Shown piece by piece: positions 37,712 to 46,865 of a stretch of DNA of 64,000 nt. The stretch covers positions 1,922,001 to 1,986,000 of the forward strand of contig NZ_CP194331.1 of the NCBI RefSeq assembly GCF_051257895.1. Direction: 5' to 3'. This stretch comes from Gallionella straubiae. Lineage in GTDB: Bacteria; Pseudomonadota; Gammaproteobacteria; Burkholderiales; Gallionellaceae. The notes beneath the pieces were generated by a model that saw nothing but the letters and a program-made list of their open reading frames with translations, made no database searches and was not told the DNA's origin. The translations under genes and the position numbers were made by a program. Each line of letters opens with the position of its first letter. The stretch's first letter is position 1.

Positions 37712-37876
37712 CGGGAGTCTCCTGTCGTTTGGCGAAATAGTCGGTTTGCAATAATGGCGGCCCCATCTTAGCAAGTAGCCGCGCGGTGCGCTACCCGTAC
37801 CCGGGCCATATCCCCAAACCCGGCGCTATCGGTTAAGCTACGCCCCTTCCGTAAACACTCTTATCCGCAAAGCAAA

Positions 37877-39541
<1,665 letters not shown>

Positions 39542-39547
39542 CACACC

Positions 39548-39600
39548 GTTCACCCTGAGCCTGTCGAAGGGTGCCCTCTCCCTCAGGGGGAGGGTTAGGG
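39548..39600. repeat. Small palindromic repeat after ettA
   Basis: CACCCTGAGCCTGTCGAAGGGTG forms a small hairpin (CACCCT/AGGGTG; the element is longer than the quoted core positions 39550-39572). A second copy of the shared GAGCCTGTCGAA core lies at about 40479-40490. It is followed by CCCTCTCCCTCAGGGGGAGGG, another dispersed palindrome. Confidence 0.6.
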
Positions 39601-39615
39601 TGGTGGCCGGGGTGC

Positions 39616-39644
39616 TGGCTAACCTGCGCAGCACAGACTAGAAT
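39616..39644 (+). promoter_or_regulatory. Promoter of the first toxin-antitoxin operon
   Basis: TGGCTA (39616-39621), 17 nt, TAGAAT (39639-39644) in the context CACAGACTAGAATG. The same 14-mer precedes the second toxin-antitoxin operon at 40521-40534. Confidence 0.6.
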
Positions 39645-39672
39645 GGACTTCATCCAGAAGCAGGAGGCAACA

Positions 39673-39897
39673 ATGAGCGACCGCATCACCATTGATCCCG
39701 CTGTATGCCACGGCAAGCCCTGCATACGCGGCCTGCGCTATCCGGTGGAAAATGTGCTGGAGTGGCTGGCTAGTGGCATGACCACCGAAGAGATACTGAG
39801 CGACTACGAAGACCTGGAACGTGAGGATATCCTGGCCGCGCTTTCCTACGCCGCCCGCCTGACCCATGTGAAACGGCTGGAACGCCTGGCAGCATGA
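39673..39897 (+). CDS. DUF433 antitoxin (VapB45-like)
   Basis: 74-aa DUF433 protein, MSDRITIDPAVCHGKPCIRGLRYPVENVLEWLASG, then TTEEILSDYEDLEREDILAALSYAA, the family's winged-helix-like core. DUF433 proteins act as DNA-binding antitoxins paired with DUF5615 PIN-like toxins. The ATG at 39673 has GGAGG upstream; earlier in-frame starts run through the promoter. Its stop overlaps the next start by 4 nt (ATGA). It is predicted to neutralise the toxin and repress its own operon. Confidence 0.9.
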   Translation: MSDRITIDPAVCHGKPCIRGLRYPVENVLEWLASGMTTEEILSDYEDLEREDILAALSYAARLTHVKRLERLAA

Positions 39898-40240
39898 AAT
39901 TCCTGGTCGATGCGCAACTGCCTCGGCGCTTCGCCCAATGGTTGAATGAAGCGGGGCATGATGCGCTGCATACTCTCGACCTGCCGAGGAAGAATCTCAC
40001 CGCCGATAGCGAGCTTATTACCCGAGCCATGCAGGAGGGCCGTATCGTCATCAGCAAGGATGACGACTTCGTGCAGTCCTATCTGCTGACGGGTGAACCG
40101 TTGCTGCTATTGATCTCAACCGGCAACATCACCAACATAGAGCTGGAAAAAATTCTGCATGCCAATTTGAGTGGGATCGAAGCGGCGTTTGCATCCGGCA
40201 GATTTGTCGAGGTCACTCGCGAAGCGTTGGTGGTGCATGA

Positions 40241-40244
<4 letters not shown>
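39894..40244 (+). CDS. DUF5615 PIN-like toxin (VapC45-like)
   Basis: 116-aa PIN-like protein. It begins MKFLVDAQLPRRFAQWLNEAGHDALH, with the first metal-binding Asp in LVDAQLP. The second acidic cluster is ISKDDDFVQSYLL. This is the usual Mut7-C/DUF5615 form, predicted to be an RNA-cleaving toxin. It overlaps the DUF433 gene and is itself overlapped by the next small ORF through ATGA. Confidence 0.88.
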
Positions 40245-40447
<203 letters not shown>

Positions 40448-40504
40448 GCTACAAATAACTCCGTTCGTGGTGAGCCTGTCGAACCATGAGTGGAGTTGTG
40501 TGAC

Positions 40505-40534
40505 TGGCAAACCCACACACCACAGACTAGAATG
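40505..40534 (+). promoter_or_regulatory. Promoter of the second toxin-antitoxin operon
   Basis: TGGCAA (40505-40510), 16 nt, TAGAAT (40527-40532) in CACAGACTAGAATG, identical over 14 nt to the promoter of the first operon. Confidence 0.6.
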
Positions 40535-40559
40535 CATCCATCAATAATGGAGGTGAGCC

Positions 40560-40799
40560 ATGCAGGCAGTCGAATTTGTCAGCAAAGCGCATGACGGCGT
40601 GGTGGACTTGCCGCGCGAGCTTCAGAATTGGAACGGCAAACAGGTGCGCGTGATCCTGCTGGATGAAGGGGCGGGCGCAAAAGAGGCAAAGCCAGTTGCA
40701 GGAAATAATGTCTGGGAAAGAACCGCTGGTGCGTGGCAGGGCGAACCACTGGTCCGGGAGCCGCAGGGCGAGTATGAAAAGCGTGCGGAGCTGGATTGA
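40560..40799 (+). CDS. VapB-like antitoxin
   Basis: 79-aa acidic protein, MQAVEFVSKAHDGVVDLPRELQNWNGKQVRVILLDEG, with an N-terminal beta-rich segment and a charged C-terminal tail (GNNVWERTAGAWQGEPLVREPQGEY). The arrangement is typical of an antitoxin: N-terminal dimer/DNA-binding fold and C-terminal toxin-binding tail. I cannot assign it to one antitoxin family with certainty. GGAGGTGAGCC precedes the ATG. Its TGA overlaps the toxin ATG by one base. Confidence 0.8.
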   Translation: MQAVEFVSKAHDGVVDLPRELQNWNGKQVRVILLDEGAGAKEAKPVAGNNVWERTAGAWQGEPLVREPQGEYEKRAELD

Positions 40800-41206
40800 T
40801 GCTTTACTTGCCGGATACCAACGTCTGGATTCACCATCTCAACAATACATCCTCCATCGTCAAAGGCCGGCTTGCAGCGCACACTCCGTCACAGGTCGTT
40901 TTGTGCGACGTGGTAAAGGCGGAGCTGTTCTACGGCGCATTCAAGAGCGCGCGCCGCGATGCAAATCTGGCCTTGCTCGAATCGTTGTTCCCCGAATTCA
41001 ATAGCCTTCCGTTTGATGGCAAGGCGGCGCGACTTTCTGGAGAAATTCGCGCCGACCTTGCGCGAAAAGGTACGCCTATCGGCCCCTACGATTTACAGAT
41101 TGCGGCAATTGCGTTAGCGAATGGCTGCACGCTGGTATCGCATAACACAAGAGAGTTTTCACGCATCGCGGGGTTGAAGTTGGAGGATTGGGAAGTGGAG
41201 AAATAA
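40799..41206 (+). CDS. vapC: VapC-family PIN-domain ribonuclease toxin
   Basis: 135-aa PIN nuclease. Catalytic acidic residues are in LPDTNVWIHHL, VKAELFYGA and GPYDLQIAAIALANG, with the closing SHNTREFSRIAGLKLEDW motif of VapC toxins that cleave tRNA or rRNA. The ATG at 40799 is preferred over a TTG directly before it. It overlaps its antitoxin stop by one base. The stop codon region runs into the left inverted repeat of the next module (41206). Confidence 0.93.
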   Translation: MLYLPDTNVWIHHLNNTSSIVKGRLAAHTPSQVVLCDVVKAELFYGAFKSARRDANLALLESLFPEFNSLPFDGKAARLSGEIRADLARKGTPIGPYDLQIAAIALANGCTLVSHNTREFSRIAGLKLEDWEVEK

Positions 41207-41272
41207 TTGCGATGCTGACCCCGTTAGTTCGATTTTTACTCGAAGCATATTTAGTGTACTTGCTGGAAGAAT

Positions 41273-41794
41273 ATGACAAAGAATAACTTTCCGATTGTGT
41301 CATCTGATATTCGTTCTCTAGAAGGAATGGCGAGCAGTTCATTTCCAGCTTTCGGGATATCGCTTACCTCTGCGGCTGAGGGGCGGCCTGATTCTCTGAC
41401 TGCATATCCGATTGCGTCCATGGCAACGGATCCATGCCCGCCGAGTAACGCTCGCAATGATGAGGTGGTTGTGTATCGTCTTGTGTCGGGCAGTCCGCTG
41501 ACCAAGGAGGACTTCTTGCCTACGTGCATGGACGAGGGGTTTCCACACAGAGAATTTCCTCCAGAAAAATTGTGTATTGCGCAAGGAGTGTCAGTATTTA
41601 CAAGCGAGAATGCGATAGACAAGAAAAGAAAACGTTATCAAAAATTAAATGAAAAGCTCATCGCGATCGGAATAATTTACAAGGAAGACGGACGTGTTTT
41701 GGAAACGTGTTCAAAGTTCCACCTTACATGGTGGCTAGAGACTGATGTTCCTCATCGCAATTTCAGATTGGTGACCAATAATGCCACAGCATAA
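41273..41794 (+). CDS. Hypothetical protein, upstream partner in the inverted-repeat module
   Basis: 173-aa protein I do not recognise. The N-terminal 60 residues are low in structure (Ser/Pro/Ala rich). From residue 65 on there is a compact region: EVVVYRLVSGSPLTKEDFLPT, CIAQGVSVFTS, RYQKLNEKLIAIGIIYKEDGRVLET and a closing HLTWWL. No signal peptide or transmembrane helix is seen. GGAAG precedes the ATG. Its end overlaps the next gene by 14 nt, so the two proteins are probably made together. Codon use is A+T rich, unlike the surrounding genome. Confidence 0.75.
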   Translation: MTKNNFPIVSSDIRSLEGMASSSFPAFGISLTSAAEGRPDSLTAYPIASMATDPCPPSNARNDEVVVYRLVSGSPLTKEDFLPTCMDEGFPHREFPPEKLCIAQGVSVFTSENAIDKKRKRYQKLNEKLIAIGIIYKEDGRVLETCSKFHLTWWLETDVPHRNFRLVTNNATA

Positions 41795-42941
41795 TATTGA
41801 AAATGTCATCAAGGAATTGGTACCTTGGGAGGTACTTGATTACTACGATGGCCCAAAGTTATATAGCTGCAAAGATAACGTTGGGCAAATTTATTTGGTC
41901 TATTGGCTTGATGGAGTGAGGGAGCTAAATAGCTGGCTATATTTGCGAGTCAGTCCCGCTCGTTATTTAGCATTAAAGAATGCTCACATTTCAATTTCAA
42001 AAGCATTGTCCGAGCCAGAAGAGGGCTTCGCATACGAAGTCAAATTCTCACCAACGCAATTTGATATTGCCCTCCTAAAACAATCTCAAATTAAGCCGGA
42101 GTGGCTTCCAGAAGCCGATGACTTTCTTGATCTTCCATCGTCAACATTACCGGCAAAAATTTCAACTGCACTTGAACAGGCTAAGGCAACGAATCGCCAA
42201 GTATTCGATGTGGCTCTCGGAAGAATCTCCAATCAATACGAAATTGGCTGTGGAAAGTTAGGGAAGATTCTGGAGGCTGTGCAGAATGCCGTGAATGCTT
42301 TTGCCTGCGCTTCGAATCGGGAATTAAAGCGTATTCCTGAGGAAGTTAAGTTTAAGAATGAATTGCTCTTCACGACAGTTTTTGCGAGCTCCATAGGTAT
42401 TAGATTGCAGTCAAAATCTGGTGAGCTTGTTAGTAATGACGAGGGTGTTCAGGCGGCAAAAATATTGGCTGAACTTCTACGAGATACCGATGTACCTGAA
42501 TGCATACCAGAGAGGCTCAAAAGCTTTAATGTGTTAGCAAGAAGCAGATTTAAGCATTTACTTCATGTGTTGGTGGATTCGGAAGTCTCTTTGTCAACGG
42601 ATTGGAGCTCGCCTTTCGGTAGTGAGGTGAGTTCTCGTATAAGCTTCGACAAGCTCAAGCGCACTCTTCAAAAACTTGAAGAGACGGATGATGCAATGAC
42701 ACAAATACGGACTTACTCGGGAAAGCTTGTTGGTGTAGATATTGAGAGTGATTTCTTTGCAATGATTCCTAACGATGGTCAGTTGATTAAGGGGAAACTT
42801 TCTAAACAATTAGAAGGTGGACACTTTGAAGTTCCAAGTATGATTACTGCAATAGTTCAAGAGGTCTGTGTCGTTGATCCGCTTACAGAAAGGGAAAAGT
42901 GGACTTACACATTGTTTGAAGTTTCGAGCAATCAGAGTTAA
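41781..42941 (+). CDS. Hypothetical protein, possibly DUF6575-like
   Basis: 386-aa A+T-rich gene. The N-terminal region VPWEVLDYYDGPKLYSCKDNVGQIYLVYWLDG reminds me of DUF6575-type proteins; this is from memory and unverified. A predicted mostly helical middle (KILEAVQNAVNAFACASNRELKRI) is followed by a beta-rich C-terminus (YSGKLVGVDIESDFFAMI). No nuclease, kinase or membrane motif is visible. It overlaps the preceding gene by 14 nt. The setting next to tandem toxin-antitoxin loci makes a defence or conflict role plausible. Confidence 0.75.
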   Translation: MPQHNIENVIKELVPWEVLDYYDGPKLYSCKDNVGQIYLVYWLDGVRELNSWLYLRVSPARYLALKNAHISISKALSEPEEGFAYEVKFSPTQFDIALLKQSQIKPEWLPEADDFLDLPSSTLPAKISTALEQAKATNRQVFDVALGRISNQYEIGCGKLGKILEAVQNAVNAFACASNRELKRIPEEVKFKNELLFTTVFASSIGIRLQSKSGELVSNDEGVQAAKILAELLRDTDVPECIPERLKSFNVLARSRFKHLLHVLVDSEVSLSTDWSSPFGSEVSSRISFDKLKRTLQKLEETDDAMTQIRTYSGKLVGVDIESDFFAMIPNDGQLIKGKLSKQLEGGHFEVPSMITAIVQEVCVVDPLTEREKWTYTLFEVSSNQS

Positions 42942-42994
42942 AGGGGCTATCGAGCTAGAGCTAATGGGGTCAGCATCGCAATAGTTTTCCAGCC

Positions 42995-43020
42995 ATCGCC
43001 CGCAAGGGCGATTTTCTTTT
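42995..43020 (+). terminator. Terminator before rsgA
   Basis: ATCGCCC (42995-43001), GCAA loop, GGGCGAT (43006-43012), then TTTCTTTT. It lies 22 nt before the rsgA start, closing the upstream module. Confidence 0.8.
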
Positions 43021-43042
43021 CTGAGTCATGGAGGCAAGCACC

Positions 43043-44101
43043 ATGGAGTTGATCGAACTCGGCCTGGACAGCCAGCTTCAGGAACAGGCCGGCAAGCTGT
43101 GCGAGCCGAGCCAGCGCCTAGCGCGCGTGACGGCTGTGGACCGCGGGCGCTATGTGGTGCGCAACGAAGCGGGCGAGGTACCCGCCGAGCTGACGGGCAA
43201 GTTCCTGCACGCCGCCGCCTCTGCCGTGGACATGCCCTGCGTGGGCGATTGGGTGTGCGTGCAGTATCACGATGCGGCGTCGCATGCGAGCATCCATGAG
43301 GTTGTGCCCAGAAGGTCTTTCCTGCGGCGCAAATCTCCCGGCAAGAACATCGATTTCCAGATGATCGCGGCGAACATCGATGTCGCCTTCGTCGTGCAGT
43401 CGTGCCATTTCGATTTCAATGTGCGCAGGCTGGAGCGCTACCTGGTGATGGTCAACGAGGGGCATATCGAGCCGGTGCTGCTGCTGACCAAGACAGACCT
43501 GGTGAGCCCTGCCGAACTGGAGCGCATGCAGGCGAACATCCGCGCGGCGGGCATCACGGCCAACATCATCCCGCTGAGCAGCGTGACGGGCGAAGGCGTC
43601 GCCCAAGTGCAAGAATTCATGCTGCCGGGCAAGACCTATTGCCTGCTCGGTTCTTCTGGCGTGGGCAAGACGACGCTGATCAACCAGTTGCTGGGCCATG
43701 ATGAACTGGAGACGGGCACTGTGAGCGGCACCGGCGAGGGCCGGCACACCACCACGCGCCGCCACTTGGTTGCGCTCGACAACGGCGCACTGCTGATCGA
43801 CATGCCGGGGATGCGCGAACTGGGCATCTTGAGCGCGGGCGAAGGGCTGGATGATAGCTTCGCCGACATCGCGGCGCTGGCCGCGCACTGCCGCTTCGCC
43901 GATTGCAGCCACAACAACGAGCCGGGCTGCGCGATCCGCAAGGCCATCGAGAGCGGCGCACTGGACCCGGCGCATTACCAGGGCTACCTGAAGCTCAAGG
44001 CCGAGTCGGACTTCAACGAGATGTCTTACCTGGACAAGCGCAAGAAGGACAAGGCGTTCGGGAAGATGGTGAAGTCGGTGTTGAAAGAGAGGCGGAAGTG
44101 A
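43043..44101 (+). CDS. rsgA: Ribosome small subunit-dependent GTPase A
   Basis: Circularly permuted GTPase that checks late 30S maturation. An N-terminal OB-fold is followed by G4 LLTKTDL, then G1 GSSGVGKTTLINQL, and G3 DMPGMRELG, the order typical of RsgA. The C-terminal zinc site is CRFADCSHNNEPGC. It has 352 aa from the ATG at 43043, which has GGAGG 8 nt upstream; an in-frame ATG at 43028 would place the Shine-Dalgarno inside the gene. Confidence 0.96.
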   Translation: MELIELGLDSQLQEQAGKLCEPSQRLARVTAVDRGRYVVRNEAGEVPAELTGKFLHAAASAVDMPCVGDWVCVQYHDAASHASIHEVVPRRSFLRRKSPGKNIDFQMIAANIDVAFVVQSCHFDFNVRRLERYLVMVNEGHIEPVLLLTKTDLVSPAELERMQANIRAAGITANIIPLSSVTGEGVAQVQEFMLPGKTYCLLGSSGVGKTTLINQLLGHDELETGTVSGTGEGRHTTTRRHLVALDNGALLIDMPGMRELGILSAGEGLDDSFADIAALAAHCRFADCSHNNEPGCAIRKAIESGALDPAHYQGYLKLKAESDFNEMSYLDKRKKDKAFGKMVKSVLKERRK

Positions 44102-44246
44102 AACAATCGACGGGCGTTTGGATTATTCTGGGCACAAGAAACCGGCAAGAAGGAGGGCGCAAGAAAGGAAAGGTGCTAAGCTCGGGTTGTTTTTGTTAAA
44201 CCCAAGTTTGTTCCTCCGTATTTTCACATGTTGACGTTCGAGCGCT

Positions 44247-44879
44247 ATGCTGGATTTCACCGAATACACCAAGATCTTCATCAGCCTGTTCGCGATCCTT
44301 GATCCGATCGGGATCATTCCCATCATCATTCTGTTTACTGCGGAGATGACGGCAACCAAGCGCGCCCAGGTCGGGCGCCTCGCTTCGCTGACAGTGTGCG
44401 CCATCCTGCTGGTGGCCTTGCTGATCGGGCAACCGCTGCTGGCGTTCTTCGGTATCAGCATCAATTCTTTCCTTGTGGCAGGCGGCATCTTGTTGCTGCT
44501 GATGGCGATCAAGATGATGCTCGGCAGCTTTTACGAAAACGGTAACAGCAAGCAAGCCAAACCTGACGGCGAGACAGTTTCGGCGAATGCGATCGTGCCT
44601 TTGTCCACACCGTTGCTGGCGGGCCCCGGCTCGATCAGCGCGGTGATCGTGGAGGCGCACAAGGCAGACGGCTTTCAGCATTATCTGATCATGGGCCTGA
44701 TCATCGTCCTGCTCAGCGTCACTGTCTGGCTGACCTTCCTGATCGCGCCCTGGGTCGCGCAGCGGCTGGGCAAGATCGGCATCAATGTGTTCACCCGCCT
44801 GATGGGGCTGATACTCGCCGCGATCGCGGTGGAGTTTGTCGCCAGCGGCATGCGCGGCCTGTTTCCGGCGCTCGGCTGA
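44247..44879 (+). CDS. MarC family integral membrane protein
   Basis: 210-aa protein with about six transmembrane segments (IFISLFAILDPIGIIPIIILFTAEM; LIMGLIIVLLSVTVWLTFLI; LMGLILAAIAVEFVASGMRGLF). The ILDPIGIIPI motif near the start and the final AIAVEFVASG are shared by MarC/UPF0056 proteins. Transport substrate is unknown. No promoter was identified in the 145-nt gap after rsgA. Isolated by context. Confidence 0.9.
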   Translation: MLDFTEYTKIFISLFAILDPIGIIPIIILFTAEMTATKRAQVGRLASLTVCAILLVALLIGQPLLAFFGISINSFLVAGGILLLLMAIKMMLGSFYENGNSKQAKPDGETVSANAIVPLSTPLLAGPGSISAVIVEAHKADGFQHYLIMGLIIVLLSVTVWLTFLIAPWVAQRLGKIGINVFTRLMGLILAAIAVEFVASGMRGLFPALG

Positions 44880-44924
44880 CCGAAATAATCAGGGACAGAC
44901 CACGATTTCGCTTGAATGAAAATC

Positions 44925-45237
44925 ATGACCAAGAAAACTTCTCGTAAACTGCGCAACATCCACCCCGGCGAAGTGCTGCGTGAGGAGTTCCTGGTGCCGC
45001 TCGGTATTTCGCAATACCGCTTGGCAAAGGAGATCGGCGTGACCGAGGCGCGCATCTCGGCGATCGGTTCCGGCAAGCGCGCGATCACGGCGGCACGGCC
45101 TTGCGGCTGGCGGCTTTCTTCGGCACGAGCAGCGGTTTCTGGATGGGGTTGCAGGCGGATTACGATACCGAGGAAGCGGCAAAGGAGCTTGGCGATCAGT
45201 TGGCGCCGATACACCGCTTCGAGTCGCTGGCTGCATG
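44925..45237 (+). pseudogene. HigA-type antitoxin gene with frameshift
   Basis: The first half reads MTKKTSRKLRNIHPGEVLRE, EFLVPLGISQYRLAKEIGVT and EARISAI, a HigA/XRE antitoxin. Near 45093, GCGGCACGGCC lacks one base compared with the expected GCGGACACGGCC. The other frame then restores the family sequence TALRLAAFFGTSSGFWMGLQ...RFESLAA and ends at 45237. Read literally, the product is an altered 120-aa peptide. No higB toxin gene lies upstream. This is a decaying orphan antitoxin or a sequencing error. Confidence 0.8.
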
Positions 45238-45283
45238 AGTGCCAAAGGCGGCGCGAATTTTTGAAAGAGCATGACGTGACACC

Positions 45284-46459
45284 ATGAACCTGGACCCTCG
45301 CACGCTGCTGTTCTCCCTGATGCTGGTCTATGCGCTGTCGGTGCTGGCGCTGTTCCTTGCCGCCTATGGCCGGAACGGCGGCGGCAGGCACGACGGCATG
45401 GGCAAGTGGGCGGTGGCGATGCTCCTGGAGACGCTGGTCTGGACACTGATCGCAGCCCGCGGCATCGTCCCGGATGTGCTCTCGATCATCGCCGCCAACG
45501 GCCTCAAGGCGGCCTCGCATGCGCTGATCCTCGCGGCTATTTACGAATTCCAGCGGCGCGAGGCGCCGCGCTGGCAGTACTGGCTGCCGGTCGCGCTGAC
45601 GCTGCTGCAGACAACCTTGCTGGTGGACGATCTGCAGGGGCGCTTCATCTGGGGCGGCCTGGTTTACGGCCTGCAGATGGCGCTGATCGCGCGCGCCCTG
45701 CTGTCCGACCGCGAGACCCGTGCGGGCCGGGCGTGGCGGGTGCTGTTCATCGGCATCGTCATGATCATGCTGGTGCTCGCGCTGCGCGCGGCCCTGGCGC
45801 TGTTCGGCCTGAGCGAGATCGCGCAGCCGCAGAAGGCCTTGCCCATCCACCCCGTCCAGCTCTTCACCTATGTCGCCGTCATGGCGACTGCGCTGCTGGG
45901 CTCGATCGGCTTCGTGCTGATGGTCAAGGAGCGCACGGATCGCGAGATCATGCGCCTCGCGATGACCGACAGCCTCACGCGCATCCCCAACCGGCGCGCC
46001 CTGATGGAATGGGCCGAGCATGCCCTGGCACGGCGCGATGGGGCGCCACTGGCGTTACTGATGATAGACGTGGATCACTTCAAGCGGATCAACGACACCT
46101 ACGGTCACCCGACGGGGGACGAAGTGCTGCGCAAGATCGCCGAGCTGCTTGAAGGGCGGTTGCGCGGCTACGACTTCATGGGGCGCTACGGCGGTGAAGA
46201 ATTTTGCGTGGTTGCCCCGGACACCGACCGCGAAGGCGCCCTGGCGCTGGCCGAATCCTTGCGGGCGATCATCCACGCCACCCCGTTTACCGACGCAGGC
46301 AAGGCAATCGCCCTCTCGGTGAGCATCGGCGTCGCGCTCTGCCCGTCCAACGCTAAGTGCGAACTGAAGGAGATCCTGGCGGAAGCGGATGCCGCGCTTT
46401 ATGCGGCCAAGCAGGCGGGACGCAATAGGGTGGTCTGCTTCGGCATGGAGAGCGCGTAA
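45284..46459 (+). CDS. Membrane diguanylate cyclase (GGDEF)
   Basis: 391-aa protein with six or so N-terminal hydrophobic segments (residues 1-210; for example AWRVLFIGIVMIMLVLALRAALALFG) and a C-terminal GGDEF domain. The active site is GGEEF and is competent. The inhibitory RXXD site is present five residues upstream (RGYD-FMGRY-GGEEF), so product feedback is expected. DVDHFKRINDTYGHPTGDEVL is the usual N-terminal helix. The enzyme makes c-di-GMP in response to an unknown membrane signal. Its stop overlaps the next gene by one base. Confidence 0.94.
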   Translation: MNLDPRTLLFSLMLVYALSVLALFLAAYGRNGGGRHDGMGKWAVAMLLETLVWTLIAARGIVPDVLSIIAANGLKAASHALILAAIYEFQRREAPRWQYWLPVALTLLQTTLLVDDLQGRFIWGGLVYGLQMALIARALLSDRETRAGRAWRVLFIGIVMIMLVLALRAALALFGLSEIAQPQKALPIHPVQLFTYVAVMATALLGSIGFVLMVKERTDREIMRLAMTDSLTRIPNRRALMEWAEHALARRDGAPLALLMIDVDHFKRINDTYGHPTGDEVLRKIAELLEGRLRGYDFMGRYGGEEFCVVAPDTDREGALALAESLRAIIHATPFTDAGKAIALSVSIGVALCPSNAKCELKEILAEADAALYAAKQAGRNRVVCFGMESA

Positions 46460-46842
46460 TGGAAATGAAGAAGATCAATTCGGGCAGGCTGCGCGCCATC
46501 GGCTACGATACGCGCGCCCGGTTGCTGCAGGTGCAACTCGACGACGGCAGTACGCTGCAGTATGGCGGAGTCGGCGAGGATACCTGGCGCCGCTTCAGTG
46601 GCTCGGGGGCGGCGTGGAGCTTCTACCGCGACAACATCGAGGAGGAGTTTGCAGCGAAGCGTGTCTCCGGCAACGGGCATGGAGAGGCCAACACTCCACA
46701 TAATGAAGCTCACCATGCCCGCTCCCCTCTCCTCAATCCTCTCCCGCAAGCGGGCGAGGAGGCGAACGAATCGCTACGCGAATTTCATGTTACTGCTCCC
46801 GCAGGCAAGAACCCGCTCGACGAGTTGTTCCGCAAACCCTGA
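46459..46842 (+). CDS. KTSC domain protein with embedded palindrome
   Basis: 127-aa protein. Residues 4-68 form a KTSC domain (INSGRLRAIGYDTRARLLQV, LDDGSTLQYGGV, WSFYRDNIEEEF). Function in the family is unknown. Residues 87-102 (ARSPLLNPLPQAGEEA) are encoded by a dispersed palindromic repeat (46718-46762) that has entered the gene in frame, extending a normally shorter protein. It overlaps the diguanylate cyclase stop by one base, suggesting coupling. A second ATG lies at 46465. Confidence 0.85.
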   Translation: MEMKKINSGRLRAIGYDTRARLLQVQLDDGSTLQYGGVGEDTWRRFSGSGAAWSFYRDNIEEEFAAKRVSGNGHGEANTPHNEAHHARSPLLNPLPQAGEEANESLREFHVTAPAGKNPLDELFRKP

Positions 46843-46865
46843 GCGCGTCCGTGCTGAATCGCTGA

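Larger units (their letters stand above)
41206..42982. mobile_element. Two-gene module bounded by 22-bp inverted repeats
   Basis: Left repeat 41206-41227 and right repeat 42961-42982 share 21 of 22 positions in inverted orientation (core GATGCTGACCCC; the single change is G/A next to TTAG). The 1.8-kb interior is visibly richer in A+T than either flank and holds two overlapping genes. There is no transposase and no clear target-site duplication. This could be a non-autonomous cassette mobilised in trans. Confidence 0.7.
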
